The notes under the pieces were generated by a model. The model saw nothing but the letters and a program-made list of their open reading frames with translations, was not told where the DNA came from and did not search any database. The translations under genes were made by a program, and so were the position numbers. This document shows positions 52,776 through 61,515 of a DNA stretch of 64,000 bases, in pieces. Source of the DNA: Bradyrhizobium sp. AUGA SZCCT0176 (GTDB lineage: Bacteria > Pseudomonadota > Alphaproteobacteria > Rhizobiales > Xanthobacteraceae); contig NZ_JAFCMB010000007.1 in the NCBI RefSeq assembly GCF_018130145.1, positions 248,001-312,000 on the forward strand, read 5' to 3'. How positions within the stretch are numbered: position 1 is the first letter of the stretch; every line of letters starts with the position of its first letter.

Positions 52776-53984
52776 TCAATTGATCTTTTCGATCGCCATC
52801 GCGACGCCCTGACCAACGCCGACGCACATAGTTGCCAAGGCAAGCTTGCCGCCGCGCTTCTCCATGCCGTGCACCGCCGTCATCGCCAGCCGCGCGCCGC
52901 TCATGCCGAGCGGATGGCCGAGCGCGATGGCGCCGCCATGCGGATTGACGAAATCGGCATCGTCCTTGACGCCGAGTTGCCTGAGCACGGCGATGCCCTG
53001 CGAAGCGAAAGCTTCATTGAGTTCGATCAGATCGAAATCGCTGATCTTGATGCCGAGCCGCTCCATCAGCTTGCGGGTCGCCGGCACCGGGCCGATGCCC
53101 ATGATGCGCGGCGGTACCGCGGCCGAAGCTAACCCAAGGATGCGCGCCCGCGGCGTCAGCCCGTGCTTCTTCACGGCGGCTTCGGAGGCGAGGATCATCG
53201 CGGCGGCGCCGTCATTGACGCCGGACGCATTGCCGGCCGTCACCGTGCCGGGATTGCGCACGATCGGCTTCAGTTTTGTCAGACCTTCGAGCGTGGTTTC
53301 CGGACGCGGATGTTCGTCCTTGTCGACGGTGATCGGACCGGCCTTGCCGCCGGGCACGGAAACCGGGGTGATTTCTTCAGCGAAATAGCCGGCGGCGATC
53401 GCAGCGCCCGCACGCTGCTGCGAGCGGATTGCCATCGCGTCCTGGTCGGCGCGCGACACCTGGAATTCCTCTGCAACGTTCTCGCCGGTCTCCGGCATCG
53501 CGTCGACGCCGTATTGCGCCTTCATCAAGGGATTGATGAAGCGCCAGCCGATGGTCGTGTCGAAAATATCGGCAGAGCGTGAAAACGCTTCCGGCGCCTT
53601 GCCCATCACGAACGGCGCCCGGGTCATCGATTCGACGCCGCCGGCAATGGCGAGATCGATCTCGCCTGCGCGGATCGCGCGGCCGCCGGCACCGACCGCA
53701 TCGAGGCCCGAGGCGCAGAGACGATTCAGCGTCTGGCCGGGAACCGAGTCCGGCATACCCGCGAGCAGCAGCGCCATGCGCGCCACATTGCGGTTGTCCT
53801 CGCCGGCCTGATTGGCGCAGCCGAAAAACACCTCATCGACCGCTTTCCAGTCGAGATTGGGATGCTTGGCCATCAGCGCCTTGATCGGGACGGCTGCCAG
53901 ATCGTCGGCGCGCACCTTGGCGAGCGAACCGCCAAAACGGCCGATCGGTGTCCGTACGGCATCGCAAATGAACACATCACGCAT
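52776..53984 (-). CDS. pcaF: 3-oxoadipyl-CoA thiolase (beta-ketoadipyl-CoA thiolase)
   Basis: 402 residues. Cleaves 3-oxoadipyl-CoA to succinyl-CoA and acetyl-CoA, the last step of the beta-ketoadipate pathway. Catalytic Cys90 (NRLCASGLDAV), His357 (LGHPLG), Cys387 (MCVGVGQG). PcaF-type sequence features (CANQAGEDNRNVARM and RFINPLMKAQYGVDAM) set it apart from phaA at 3638. The ATG at 53984 has GGGAGAG upstream. It lies about 100 bp before pcaH on the same strand. Confidence 0.92.
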   Translation of the reverse strand: MRDVFICDAVRTPIGRFGGSLAKVRADDLAAVPIKALMAKHPNLDWKAVDEVFFGCANQAGEDNRNVARMALLLAGMPDSVPGQTLNRLCASGLDAVGAGGRAIRAGEIDLAIAGGVESMTRAPFVMGKAPEAFSRSADIFDTTIGWRFINPLMKAQYGVDAMPETGENVAEEFQVSRADQDAMAIRSQQRAGAAIAAGYFAEEITPVSVPGGKAGPITVDKDEHPRPETTLEGLTKLKPIVRNPGTVTAGNASGVNDGAAAMILASEAAVKKHGLTPRARILGLASAAVPPRIMGIGPVPATRKLMERLGIKISDFDLIELNEAFASQGIAVLRQLGVKDDADFVNPHGGAIALGHPLGMSGARLAMTAVHGMEKRGGKLALATMCVGVGQGVAMAIEKIN

Positions 53985-54077
53985 TGAATCTCTCCCTGAA
54001 CGCCGCGTTTGGGCCGTTGACCCCACTGAATTGATGGCGAGTTTTAGGAGCGGTGCCGCGAGAGGTCAATTGACACT

Positions 54078-54250
54078 CGTCGTCCCGGCGAACTCAGATG
54101 CGCAATTGCGCATCGGGGGACCTATACTCTGCGGCGGAAATTGTTGGAAAATGGCGTCTGCCACCATTTTCCCACCGAGAGGCCGCGGCGTATGGGTCCC
54201 CCGATGCGCAATTGCGCATCTGAGGTCGCGCTTCGCTTGCCCGGGACGAC
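54078..54250. repeat. Long palindromic element, CGTCGTCCCGG family, copy D, with two nested palindromes
   Basis: Same outer arms as 5759, but both arms are interrupted by an insert holding the 18-bp perfect palindrome GATGCGCAATTGCGCATC (54097-54114 and 54203-54220). The inserts are inverted relative to each other, which keeps the whole element symmetric. It lies between pcaF and mutS, which are divergently transcribed. Confidence 0.9.
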
Positions 54251-54321
54251 GGGGGAAAACGTGGATTCTCGGGGCAAAGCGATAGGATCGGACGGCAGAA
54301 TTTTGTAGTTTGCGCCCCGCA

Positions 54322-57063
54322 ATGACGATCCAGCAAAACATCCCCGCACCCCCGCCTCCCGAGGCAACTCCGGCCGCCGACGCGCCCGCGCGCGTCACGC
54401 CGATGATGGAACAATACCTTGAGATCAAGGCCGGCCATCCCGGGCTGCTGCTGTTCTACCGGATGGGCGATTTCTATGAGCTGTTCTTCGAGGACGCCGA
54501 GATCGCTTCCAGGACGCTCGGCATCGTGTTGACAAAACGCGGCAAGCATCAGGGCATGGATATCCCGATGTGCGGCGTGCCGGTGGAGCGCTCCGAGGAT
54601 TATCTGCATCGCCTGATCAATGCCGGTCATCGCGTCGCGGTGTGCGAGCAGACCGAGAATCCCGCCGCCGCACGCGCGCGCGGCAACAAGAGCGTGGTGA
54701 GCCGCGGCGTGGTGCGGCTCGTCACACCGGGCACGCTGACCGAAGACACCCTGCTCGACGCCAAGACCAATAATTACCTGCTGGCGATCGCGCGGGCGCG
54801 GGGATCAAGCGGCGGCGACCGCATTGGCCTTGCCTGGATCGATATCTCGACCTCCGAATTCATGGTCACGGAATGCTCGACCGCCGAGGTCGCAGCCACC
54901 TTGGCGCGGATCAATCCGAATGAAGTCATCGTCACCGACGCGCTCTACGGCGATGCTGATCTCGGCGCCCTGCTGCGCGAACTGCCGGCGGTGACGCCGC
55001 TGACCCGCGACGTCTTCGACGGCGCTACCGCGGAACGACGGCTGTGTGATTATTTCGCGGTCGCCACCATGGACGGCCTTTCCGCCATGTCGCGGCTGGA
55101 AGCGACCGCGGCGGCCGCCGCCGTGACCTATATCGACCGCACGCAAGTTGGAAAGCGTCCGCCGCTGTCGCCGCCGTCGCGCGAAGCCGCCGGCACCACC
55201 ATGGCGATCGATCCGGCGACGCGGGCCAATCTTGAATTGACGCGTACGCTGGCGGGCGAGCGGCGCGGCTCGCTGCTCGATGCAATCGACTGCACGGTCA
55301 CCGCGGCGGGATCACGGCTGCTGGCGCAGCGCCTTGCGGCCCCGCTGACCGACAGCGCCGCCATCGCGCGGCGTCTGGACGCCATCGCCACCTTCGTCGC
55401 CGACAGTTTTGCGCGCGAGGATATCCGCACCACGCTGCGCGCGGCGCCCGACATGTCGCGCGCGCTGGCGCGATTGTCGGTGGGCCGCGGCGGCCCGCGC
55501 GATCTGGCTGGGCTGCGCGACGGCATCCTCGCCGCGGACCAGGCGCTGGCGCGACTGGCGCAACTGGATGCGCCGCCGGCCGAGATATCAGCCGTAATGG
55601 AGGCGCTGCGCCGACCCTCGCGCGATCTTGCGCGTGAATTCGAACGGGCGCTCGCCGAACAATTGCCGCTGATCAAGCGTGACGGCGGCTTCGTCCGCGA
55701 AGGCTATGAGCCCGCGCTCGACGAGAGCCGCAATCTGCGCGATGCCTCGCGTCTCGTCGTGGCCGCGATGCAGGCCCGCTATGCCGACGACACCGGCATC
55801 AAGGGCCTGAAAATCCGTCACAACAATGTGCTGGGCTATTTCGTCGAGGTGACGGCGCAGCACGGTGACAAGCTGATGACCGCGCCCTTGAACGCGACCT
55901 TCATCCATCGCCAGACGCTGGCGGGCCAGGTGCGCTTCACCACCTCCGAGCTCGGCGAGATCGAAGCCAAGATCGCCAATGCCGGCGACCGCGCGCTCAA
56001 CCTGGAATTGGAAATCTTCGAACGGCTGTCGGTCATCGCGCTTGCCGCCAGCGACGATCTGCGCGCCGCGGCGCACGCGTTTGCGCTGCTCGATGTCGCA
56101 ACCGCGCTGGCAAAACTTGCGGTCGACGACAATTACGTGCGGCCCGAGGTCGATGGCTCGCTCGGTTTTGCCGTCGAGGGCGGCCGCCATCCCGTGGTGG
56201 AAGCCGCGCTGAGGCGCGACGGCCAGCCGTTCATCGCCAATGCCTGCGATCTTTCGCCCGGGCCGGGCCAAAAATCCGGCCAGATCTGGCTGATCACCGG
56301 CCCGAACATGGCGGGTAAATCGACCTTCCTGCGCCAGAACGCACTGATCGCCCTGCTGGCGCAGATCGGCAGCTACGTGCCGGCCTCGCGCGCGCGGATC
56401 GGCGTCGTCGACCGGTTGTTCAGCCGCGTCGGCGCCGCCGACGATCTGGCACGCGGGCGTTCGACCTTCATGGTGGAAATGGTTGAGACCGCCGTGATTT
56501 TGAATCAGGCCAGCGAGCGCTCGCTTGTGATCCTCGACGAAATCGGCCGCGGCACCGCGACCTTCGACGGCCTGTCGATCGCATGGGCCGCGATCGAGCA
56601 CCTGCACGAAAGCAACCGCTGCCGTGCGCTGTTCGCGACGCATTATCATGAGCTGACCGCGCTCTCAGCCAAGCTGCCGCGGATGTTCAACGCCACGGTG
56701 CGCGTCAAGGAATGGCAGGGCGACGTCGTGTTCCTGCACGAGGTGCTACCGGGCTCGGCGGATCGTTCCTATGGCATCCAGGTCGCGAAACTCGCCGGCC
56801 TGCCGCCGGCCGTGATCGCGCGCGCCAAATCGGTGCTGGCAAAGCTCGAGGCGCAGGACCGCGGCCAGACCGCGCGCGCCTTGGCCGATGATCTCCCGCT
56901 GTTCGCGGTGCCCTCGCGCGCCGCAGCCGAACCCGCACCGCCGAGCGAGGCTGAGCAATTGCTCGCCGCCGTGAAGGCGCTGCATCCGGATGAGATGTCG
57001 CCGCGCGAAGCGCTGGATGCGCTCTATCGGCTCACGACGCTGGCGAAAGAACGCAAGGCTTGA
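54322..57063 (+). CDS. mutS: DNA mismatch repair protein MutS
   Basis: 913-residue mismatch sensor ATPase. The N-terminal mismatch-binding domain has the Phe-x-Glu loop (FYRMGDFYELFFEDA, about residues 45-59). Connector, lever and clamp domains follow, then Walker A GPNMAGKST near residue 660, an ST-motif region and LVILDEIGRGTATFDG (Walker B). The ATG at 54322 is taken; a TTG four codons upstream is possible. It overlaps the next small gene. Confidence 0.97.
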   Translation: MTIQQNIPAPPPPEATPAADAPARVTPMMEQYLEIKAGHPGLLLFYRMGDFYELFFEDAEIASRTLGIVLTKRGKHQGMDIPMCGVPVERSEDYLHRLINAGHRVAVCEQTENPAAARARGNKSVVSRGVVRLVTPGTLTEDTLLDAKTNNYLLAIARARGSSGGDRIGLAWIDISTSEFMVTECSTAEVAATLARINPNEVIVTDALYGDADLGALLRELPAVTPLTRDVFDGATAERRLCDYFAVATMDGLSAMSRLEATAAAAAVTYIDRTQVGKRPPLSPPSREAAGTTMAIDPATRANLELTRTLAGERRGSLLDAIDCTVTAAGSRLLAQRLAAPLTDSAAIARRLDAIATFVADSFAREDIRTTLRAAPDMSRALARLSVGRGGPRDLAGLRDGILAADQALARLAQLDAPPAEISAVMEALRRPSRDLAREFERALAEQLPLIKRDGGFVREGYEPALDESRNLRDASRLVVAAMQARYADDTGIKGLKIRHNNVLGYFVEVTAQHGDKLMTAPLNATFIHRQTLAGQVRFTTSELGEIEAKIANAGDRALNLELEIFERLSVIALAASDDLRAAAHAFALLDVATALAKLAVDDNYVRPEVDGSLGFAVEGGRHPVVEAALRRDGQPFIANACDLSPGPGQKSGQIWLITGPNMAGKSTFLRQNALIALLAQIGSYVPASRARIGVVDRLFSRVGAADDLARGRSTFMVEMVETAVILNQASERSLVILDEIGRGTATFDGLSIAWAAIEHLHESNRCRALFATHYHELTALSAKLPRMFNATVRVKEWQGDVVFLHEVLPGSADRSYGIQVAKLAGLPPAVIARAKSVLAKLEAQDRGQTARALADDLPLFAVPSRAAAEPAPPSEAEQLLAAVKALHPDEMSPREALDALYRLTTLAKERKA

Positions 57064-57353
57064 GGCGCGCCGCGAAAGCGTTCGCATGGATTGCGCTGGT
57101 GTACGGCGCGCCGCCCGCGCTGCTGTTGATCTCCGCGCTGTTTGAAGGCGGCTGGCGGATAATCGTGTTTCTCGGATTGATCGCGCTGCCGCTGTTGCCG
57201 CTGATCCTGATGCAGGATTCACGCAACTGGCGGACGCCACCGCCCGGCGTGCCGCTGGCGGTGGCATTGGTCTCGCTGGTGGCGACAACGCTGCTGTATT
57301 TGCGCCTGTTTGGCGTCATTCAGTGGAGACTGCCCTGGGGCGCAGCGGGCTAG
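57060..57353 (+). CDS. Small membrane protein overlapping the mutS stop
   Basis: 97 residues from a TTG that overlaps the mutS stop (TTGA). Three hydrophobic segments (about 8-25, 31-50, 65-85), no recognised family. Translational coupling with mutS makes it plausible, but the weak start and lack of motifs keep confidence low. Its stop overlaps by four bases the end of the convergent GrlR-like gene. Confidence 0.5.
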   Translation: MRRAAKAFAWIALVYGAPPALLLISALFEGGWRIIVFLGLIALPLLPLILMQDSRNWRTPPPGVPLAVALVSLVATTLLYLRLFGVIQWRLPWGAAG

Positions 57354-58066
57354 CGGCCCAATTCGGCGAACGGCTGGATCAACTTCAGCGTGGCGGCGAG
57401 GCGGATGCTGCGCTTGCCGGCCAATGCGGTTGCCTCCATTTCAGCACCGTTGGCGTCGCAGCGCCCTGAGAAACCGATGCCGACTTCATAACCGCCGAAC
57501 AGCGGATGCTCGGCCTTCGCCGGGGTATGTTCCTGATTGACGAACTCGCCCTTCCAGCTGCCGTTCGCCGAACTATAGGCCCCGAGATAATAGAAAAACG
57601 CGTCGCCGCCGAGAATGCGACCGTCATGCAGCAGCATCACCCCGGTATGCCCGCCGGCCAGGCCGTCCAGCATCCGGATGTCGATCGAGTAGAGTCCGCT
57701 GACGATACCGCCGTCGCCGACCATACCGGGCGGCGGAACGTCGTCATTGCCGAGCGGCGTCATGACGGCGCGAAACACCGAGCCGGCGTCCTCCACCACT
57801 TCACCCGCGAAGCGATAGGCCTGGCCCTCTGCCCTGCCGCGTATGCTGAGCGTGACCTGGTCGGAACTGACCAGCGACCTCGGGCGTGGCGACGCGCTGT
57901 GACGCCGGGTCCTGAGCCTGGCGACGATGACGCCGTCCACGATCTGGTAGCTGCCGAAATGGGCGAATGCCGTATTGCCGCCGAGCATCGTTCCGGCATT
58001 GGCGTACAGCACGCTGCGGCCGGAGCCCTCGTTGATGTCGTATTCGACCTTGTACAATCCCTCCAC
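57350..58066 (-). CDS. Tandem GrlR-like domain protein
   Basis: 238 residues made of two related halves of about 105 residues. The first starts GLYKVEYDINEGSGRSVLYA...GGNTAFAHFGSYQ; the second starts GLYSIDIRMLDGLAGGHTGV...GGDAFFYYLGAY. Each has the beta-strand pattern of the GrlR family, known as a type III secretion regulator-binding protein in enteropathogens and widespread without T3SS in rhizobia. GTG start. Function here is unknown. The usual family members are single-domain. Confidence 0.65.
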   Translation of the reverse strand: MEGLYKVEYDINEGSGRSVLYANAGTMLGGNTAFAHFGSYQIVDGVIVARLRTRRHSASPRPRSLVSSDQVTLSIRGRAEGQAYRFAGEVVEDAGSVFRAVMTPLGNDDVPPPGMVGDGGIVSGLYSIDIRMLDGLAGGHTGVMLLHDGRILGGDAFFYYLGAYSSANGSWKGEFVNQEHTPAKAEHPLFGGYEVGIGFSGRCDANGAEMEATALAGKRSIRLAATLKLIQPFAELGR

Positions 58067-58164
58067 CGCACGCCCCAGTTCTGCTCTGCCAGCAACCTAG
58101 CGGGTCTGCCGGTGGCGGTAACCATCAATCTTCAGTTCAGCGACGAAATGCCTGATACCGCCGC

Positions 58165-59097
58165 CTATGTCTCTCGCAACCAGACCTCACCAACTGAGTG
58201 ATCGGAACGCTTGCGGAGCACGACATCGGCACGTGTGCGGGTAGGCAGAATGTTCTCACGGAGATTTGCGCGATGATGCTCACGCCACAGCCTGTTCGCG
58301 ACCTCGCGCGCATCGCTTGGTGGCAGATCCCTGTAGTGGTGGAAATATGAGGCGGGCTGCTGGAAGGCGGTCCGCTGCAAACTGAGAAAGCGCTCGACGT
58401 ACCACGACTGGATATCGACCTCGTCAGCGTCCAGGTAGATCGAAAAGTCGAAGAAGTCAGAGACGACCATGGGCGCCGTGCCGCGCGCATGCAGCACGTT
58501 GAGGCCCTCAAACATCAAGATGTCCGGATGCCGAACGACCTGATGCTCCGAAGGCACGATATCCCCGATCAGATGCGAGTACCCTGGCAGTTCAAGATCG
58601 CCCCTGCCCGCTTTCACCGCCGACAGGAACCGCAGCATTCTCGGCAGGTCGTAACTCTCAGGAAAGCCCTTCCGCCGCATCAGCCCTCGTTCCTCCAGAA
58701 CCCGGTTGGCATGCAGGAACCCGTCAGTGGTAACGAGTTCGACCCGGCGATGGTCCGGCCACCGCGCCAAAAGCGCGCAAAGCACGCGGGCAAACGTGCT
58801 CTTGCCAACGGCAACACTGCCCGCCAACGCGACGATATAAGGCGCGCTGTGCGGTGCACGACCCAGGAACGCACTCTTGACATGTGCAAGGCTACGCGCC
58901 GCGGTGAAATGAAGGTTCAGCAGCCGAGCTAGCGGCAAGTATATGTCGGCGACTTCGTCTGACGTGATCGGCTCGTTCAGGCCGCGAAGTGCCGTGAGGT
59001 CCGCTTCGGAGAGCGTCAGCGGTGTGTTGAAGCGTAACGCTGCCCACTCGCTTCGTCCGAAGGTCATATATGCCGAAAGCTCCTCGGATTGGCTCAT
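58165..59097 (-). CDS. coaA: Pantothenate kinase, type I (CoaA)
   Basis: 310 residues. Phosphorylates pantothenate, the first committed step of CoA synthesis. P-loop GSVAVGKST at 93-101, then TTDGFLHANRVLEERGLMRRKGFPESYD and DILMFEGLNVL. The ATG at 59097 is used; the frame reaches 59127. In Bradyrhizobium the housekeeping coaA is, as I recall, next to his genes; this copy sits between unrelated genes, so it could be a paralog (unverified). Confidence 0.88.
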   Translation of the reverse strand: MSQSEELSAYMTFGRSEWAALRFNTPLTLSEADLTALRGLNEPITSDEVADIYLPLARLLNLHFTAARSLAHVKSAFLGRAPHSAPYIVALAGSVAVGKSTFARVLCALLARWPDHRRVELVTTDGFLHANRVLEERGLMRRKGFPESYDLPRMLRFLSAVKAGRGDLELPGYSHLIGDIVPSEHQVVRHPDILMFEGLNVLHARGTAPMVVSDFFDFSIYLDADEVDIQSWYVERFLSLQRTAFQQPASYFHHYRDLPPSDAREVANRLWREHHRANLRENILPTRTRADVVLRKRSDHSVGEVWLRET

Positions 59098-59182
59098 CGG
59101 TTCCGCTCTCGGCAAAGGTGGACGCACTCACCAATTTGGCCGCAGTAAATCCATGTTGCAACTCGGATTACAGAAGGGATCG

Positions 59183-59977
59183 TCACCGCACAGCCTTCCG
59201 CCGTCCCTTCCACCACAGCGCCAGATTCCACGAGACGCAGGTCGCGAGCCCGAGGCTCAGTCCGATCACCGAGCCGAACTGCAACGCGGCGACGTGCAGG
59301 ACCGCAATCGCAAGGCCCAAACCGATCAAGCCCCAGGCGCTGTTGGCGAGCACGGCTGCGGTCGGTGGGCCGCCGATGCGCGGGTGCAGGATCAGCATCA
59401 TCGAGGTGAACACGATCGGAAACAGCGCGATGATGCCGCTGATTTTTGGGCCGACCCAACCTGACGTCGTGACCACGGTAGCGACCAGGGTTGCAACCAG
59501 CGAGGCGCGCAGGGGAATGTCGTACCAGCGCCGCGTTACCGGCGGCATCTTGACGTGACGGTAGCGCGCGAGCAGCGGCACGCAGACTGCAAAGGCGATG
59601 GCATTGACGACCAGGCCACTGGCCAGCGTCCAGGGCACCGAGCGAATGATCGAGGCAAGTGCGATCCACACCGCGACCGCGGAAAGGCAACTGACGACCG
59701 CGCTCCGGCGCTGCGCCAGCACGACATAGGTCAGCCCCATAAAGATCGTCGCGGCGTTGATCGGCAGGCTCGCCAGCGCACCTTCGGCGATAAAGGCCGC
59801 GTCATGATCGAGCGCGAGAAATACGTAGGACGGCCCCGCCGAAATCGGCAATGTCGCGATCAGCGCGCCGATCACCGGGCCTGACTTCTCGGTGATGATG
59901 GACGCCGTCACCACGAACGCCGCTGTTATCACCATGCGCAGGACGAGCGTCAGGAGGAAGATGGATTCGGGAGACAT
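59183..59977 (-). CDS. Polytopic inner-membrane protein of unknown function
   Basis: 264 residues, about eight hydrophobic helices, with pseudo-symmetric halves: GPVIGALIATLPISAGPSY near the start and GPKISGIIALFPIVFTSMM later. No family name can be assigned with confidence; it resembles small transporter-like proteins. The ORF ends about 85 bp from the coaA start on the same strand. Confidence 0.75.
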   Translation of the reverse strand: MSPESIFLLTLVLRMVITAAFVVTASIITEKSGPVIGALIATLPISAGPSYVFLALDHDAAFIAEGALASLPINAATIFMGLTYVVLAQRRSAVVSCLSAVAVWIALASIIRSVPWTLASGLVVNAIAFAVCVPLLARYRHVKMPPVTRRWYDIPLRASLVATLVATVVTTSGWVGPKISGIIALFPIVFTSMMLILHPRIGGPPTAAVLANSAWGLIGLGLAIAVLHVAALQFGSVIGLSLGLATCVSWNLALWWKGRRKAVR

Positions 59978-59998
59978 TTAAAGCCGGGCCGCTTTCTT

Positions 59999-60154
59999 AC
60001 CCTCCCCTGGAGGGGGAGGGTCGGCTCACATGGAGCGTAGCGAAGTGTGAGACGGGGTGGGGTGACGGTCTCTCAACTTGGCGACCGCTCGCGTGGAGAG
60101 ACCGTCACCCCACCCCCGCCGCTTCGCGTCGACCCTCCCCCTCCAGGGGAGGGT
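59999..60154. repeat. Inverted-repeat intergenic element (ACCCTCCCCTGGAGGGGGAG type)
   Basis: ACCCTCCCCTGGAGGGGGAG at the left pairs with CTCCCCCTCCAGGGGAGGGT at the right; the inner arms GGTGACGGTCTCT and AGAGACCGTCACC pair perfectly. It lies between the membrane protein and OsmC genes. Confidence 0.85.
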
Positions 60155-60164
60155 GAAACGAGGC

Positions 60165-60674
60165 TCACACCCGCTTCATCGACACCGCGACCTTCGGGCC
60201 GTTGCGGATGGTTTGATAAACCACGCAATAGCGCTCGGTGAGCTTTAGCAGGAGATCGAGCTTGTCCTGCGGGGCGTCGGTCTCGACGTCGAAGCGCAGG
60301 CGGATTTCGGCGAAACCGACCGGGGCTTCCTTGTCGACGCCGAGCGTGCCGCGAAAATCCAGATCGCCCTCGGCGATGACGTGGCCGGACTTGAGCGGAA
60401 TTTCGACTGCGGTCGCGACCGACTTCAGCGTCACGCCGGCGCAGGCGACCAGCGCCTCCAGCAGCATGTCGCCGGAACATAGTTCGAGCCCGGAACCGCC
60501 GGTGGCGGGATGCAGGCCTGCAACGGCCAGCGCACGGCCGGTTTCGACCTTGCAGGTAAGGCCTTCATTGTCGATCGAGCCCTTGGCTTTGAGCGTAATG
60601 ACGGCGGCTGAGGGATCGGACTTGTAGCGCTCCTTGATCGGGGCCTGCATCGCACGAAGTTCGGCGGCGTCCAT
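60165..60674 (-). CDS. OsmC-family protein
   Basis: 169 residues of the Ohr/OsmC fold. Cys66 and Cys78 (LCSGDMLLEALVACAG) and a later Cys (RYCVVYQTI) are candidates for the peroxidatic pair; the OsmC-type spacing is not certain. It probably reduces organic hydroperoxides or acts as a related thiol protein. It is downstream of the SsuABC-type genes on the same strand. Confidence 0.85.
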   Translation of the reverse strand: MDAAELRAMQAPIKERYKSDPSAAVITLKAKGSIDNEGLTCKVETGRALAVAGLHPATGGSGLELCSGDMLLEALVACAGVTLKSVATAVEIPLKSGHVIAEGDLDFRGTLGVDKEAPVGFAEIRLRFDVETDAPQDKLDLLLKLTERYCVVYQTIRNGPKVAVSMKRV

Positions 60675-60729
60675 TTTTTTCTCCCGGCTGTTTTTGTACG
60701 TCCGGATTTAATGCCTTATGGAGCCGATG

Positions 60730-61515
60730 TCACCACCACATCGCCTCGCCGGTGGTCGATTTGGCATCGGCGTCAGGCACATTGCGGTCGAGCGAACGAT
60801 CCAGCGCGGTCAGCACGCGGCGCTTGAAATTGTCAAAGTGCGGCGAATTGCGGTCGCGCGGCCGCGCCAGATTGATTTTGATCTCCTCGAATAGCCGCCC
60901 CGGCCGCGGCCGCATCACAAGCACGCGATCCGCCAGCACCACGGCCTCATCGACGTCATGCGTCACCAGCATGAGCGTGGGACGGGTATCGTTCCAGAGA
61001 TCGAGCAGATGGTCCTGCAGGTCCCGCCGCGTGAAGGCATCGAGCGCCGAAAACGGCTCGTCCAGCAGCAGCACTTCCGGCTGCGGCACCAGCGCGCGCG
61101 CGATCGCGACCCGCTGCGCCTGCCCGCCGGACAGTTCGCGCGGCCAGGCATTGGCCTTGTCGGTGAGGCCGACCCGCGCCAATGCACGCGCGACCTTTTC
61201 GCGCCTGATGGCGGCAGGCAGGTCGGAGAGACCGAAACCGATATTGTCAGCGACGCTGAGCCACGGCAGCAGCCGCGGCTCCTGGAAGATGATGCCGATC
61301 TTGGCGTGCGGGGCAGTAATTGCAATGTCGTCCAGCGTCACCGTGCCCGTGGTGGCGCGGTCGAGGCCGGCGATGGCCCGCAGCAAGGTGGATTTGCCGC
61401 AACCGGAGCCGCCTATGATGGCGATGATCTCGCCGAGTTGGATGTCGGCAGAAAACCGCTCCAGCGCGTGGACGCCGTTCGGATAGGTCTTTCCGACACG
61501 ATCGAGCGCGAGCAT
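60730..61515 (-). CDS. ssuB: ABC transporter ATPase, nitrate/sulfonate/taurine (SsuB) type
   Basis: 261 residues. Walker A GGSGCGKST, Q-loop IIFQEPRLLPWLSV, signature LSGGQAQRVAIARAL, Walker B LLLDEPFSALD, H-loop VTHDVDEA. The ATG at 61515 overlaps the permease stop (TGATG). The frame extends upstream to 62040 but that part is out-of-frame permease shadow. Symbol by family; the substrate could also be taurine, nitrate or a pyrimidine precursor. Confidence 0.9.
   Translation of the reverse strand: MLALDRVGKTYPNGVHALERFSADIQLGEIIAIIGGSGCGKSTLLRAIAGLDRATTGTVTLDDIAITAPHAKIGIIFQEPRLLPWLSVADNIGFGLSDLPAAIRREKVARALARVGLTDKANAWPRELSGGQAQRVAIARALVPQPEVLLLDEPFSALDAFTRRDLQDHLLDLWNDTRPTLMLVTHDVDEAVVLADRVLVMRPRPGRLFEEIKINLARPRDRNSPHFDNFKRRVLTALDRSLDRNVPDADAKSTTGEAMWW

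Noticed and set aside
55588..56649. 353-codon minus-strand open frame inside mutS
   Set aside because: Antisense to the mutS clamp and ATPase domains.
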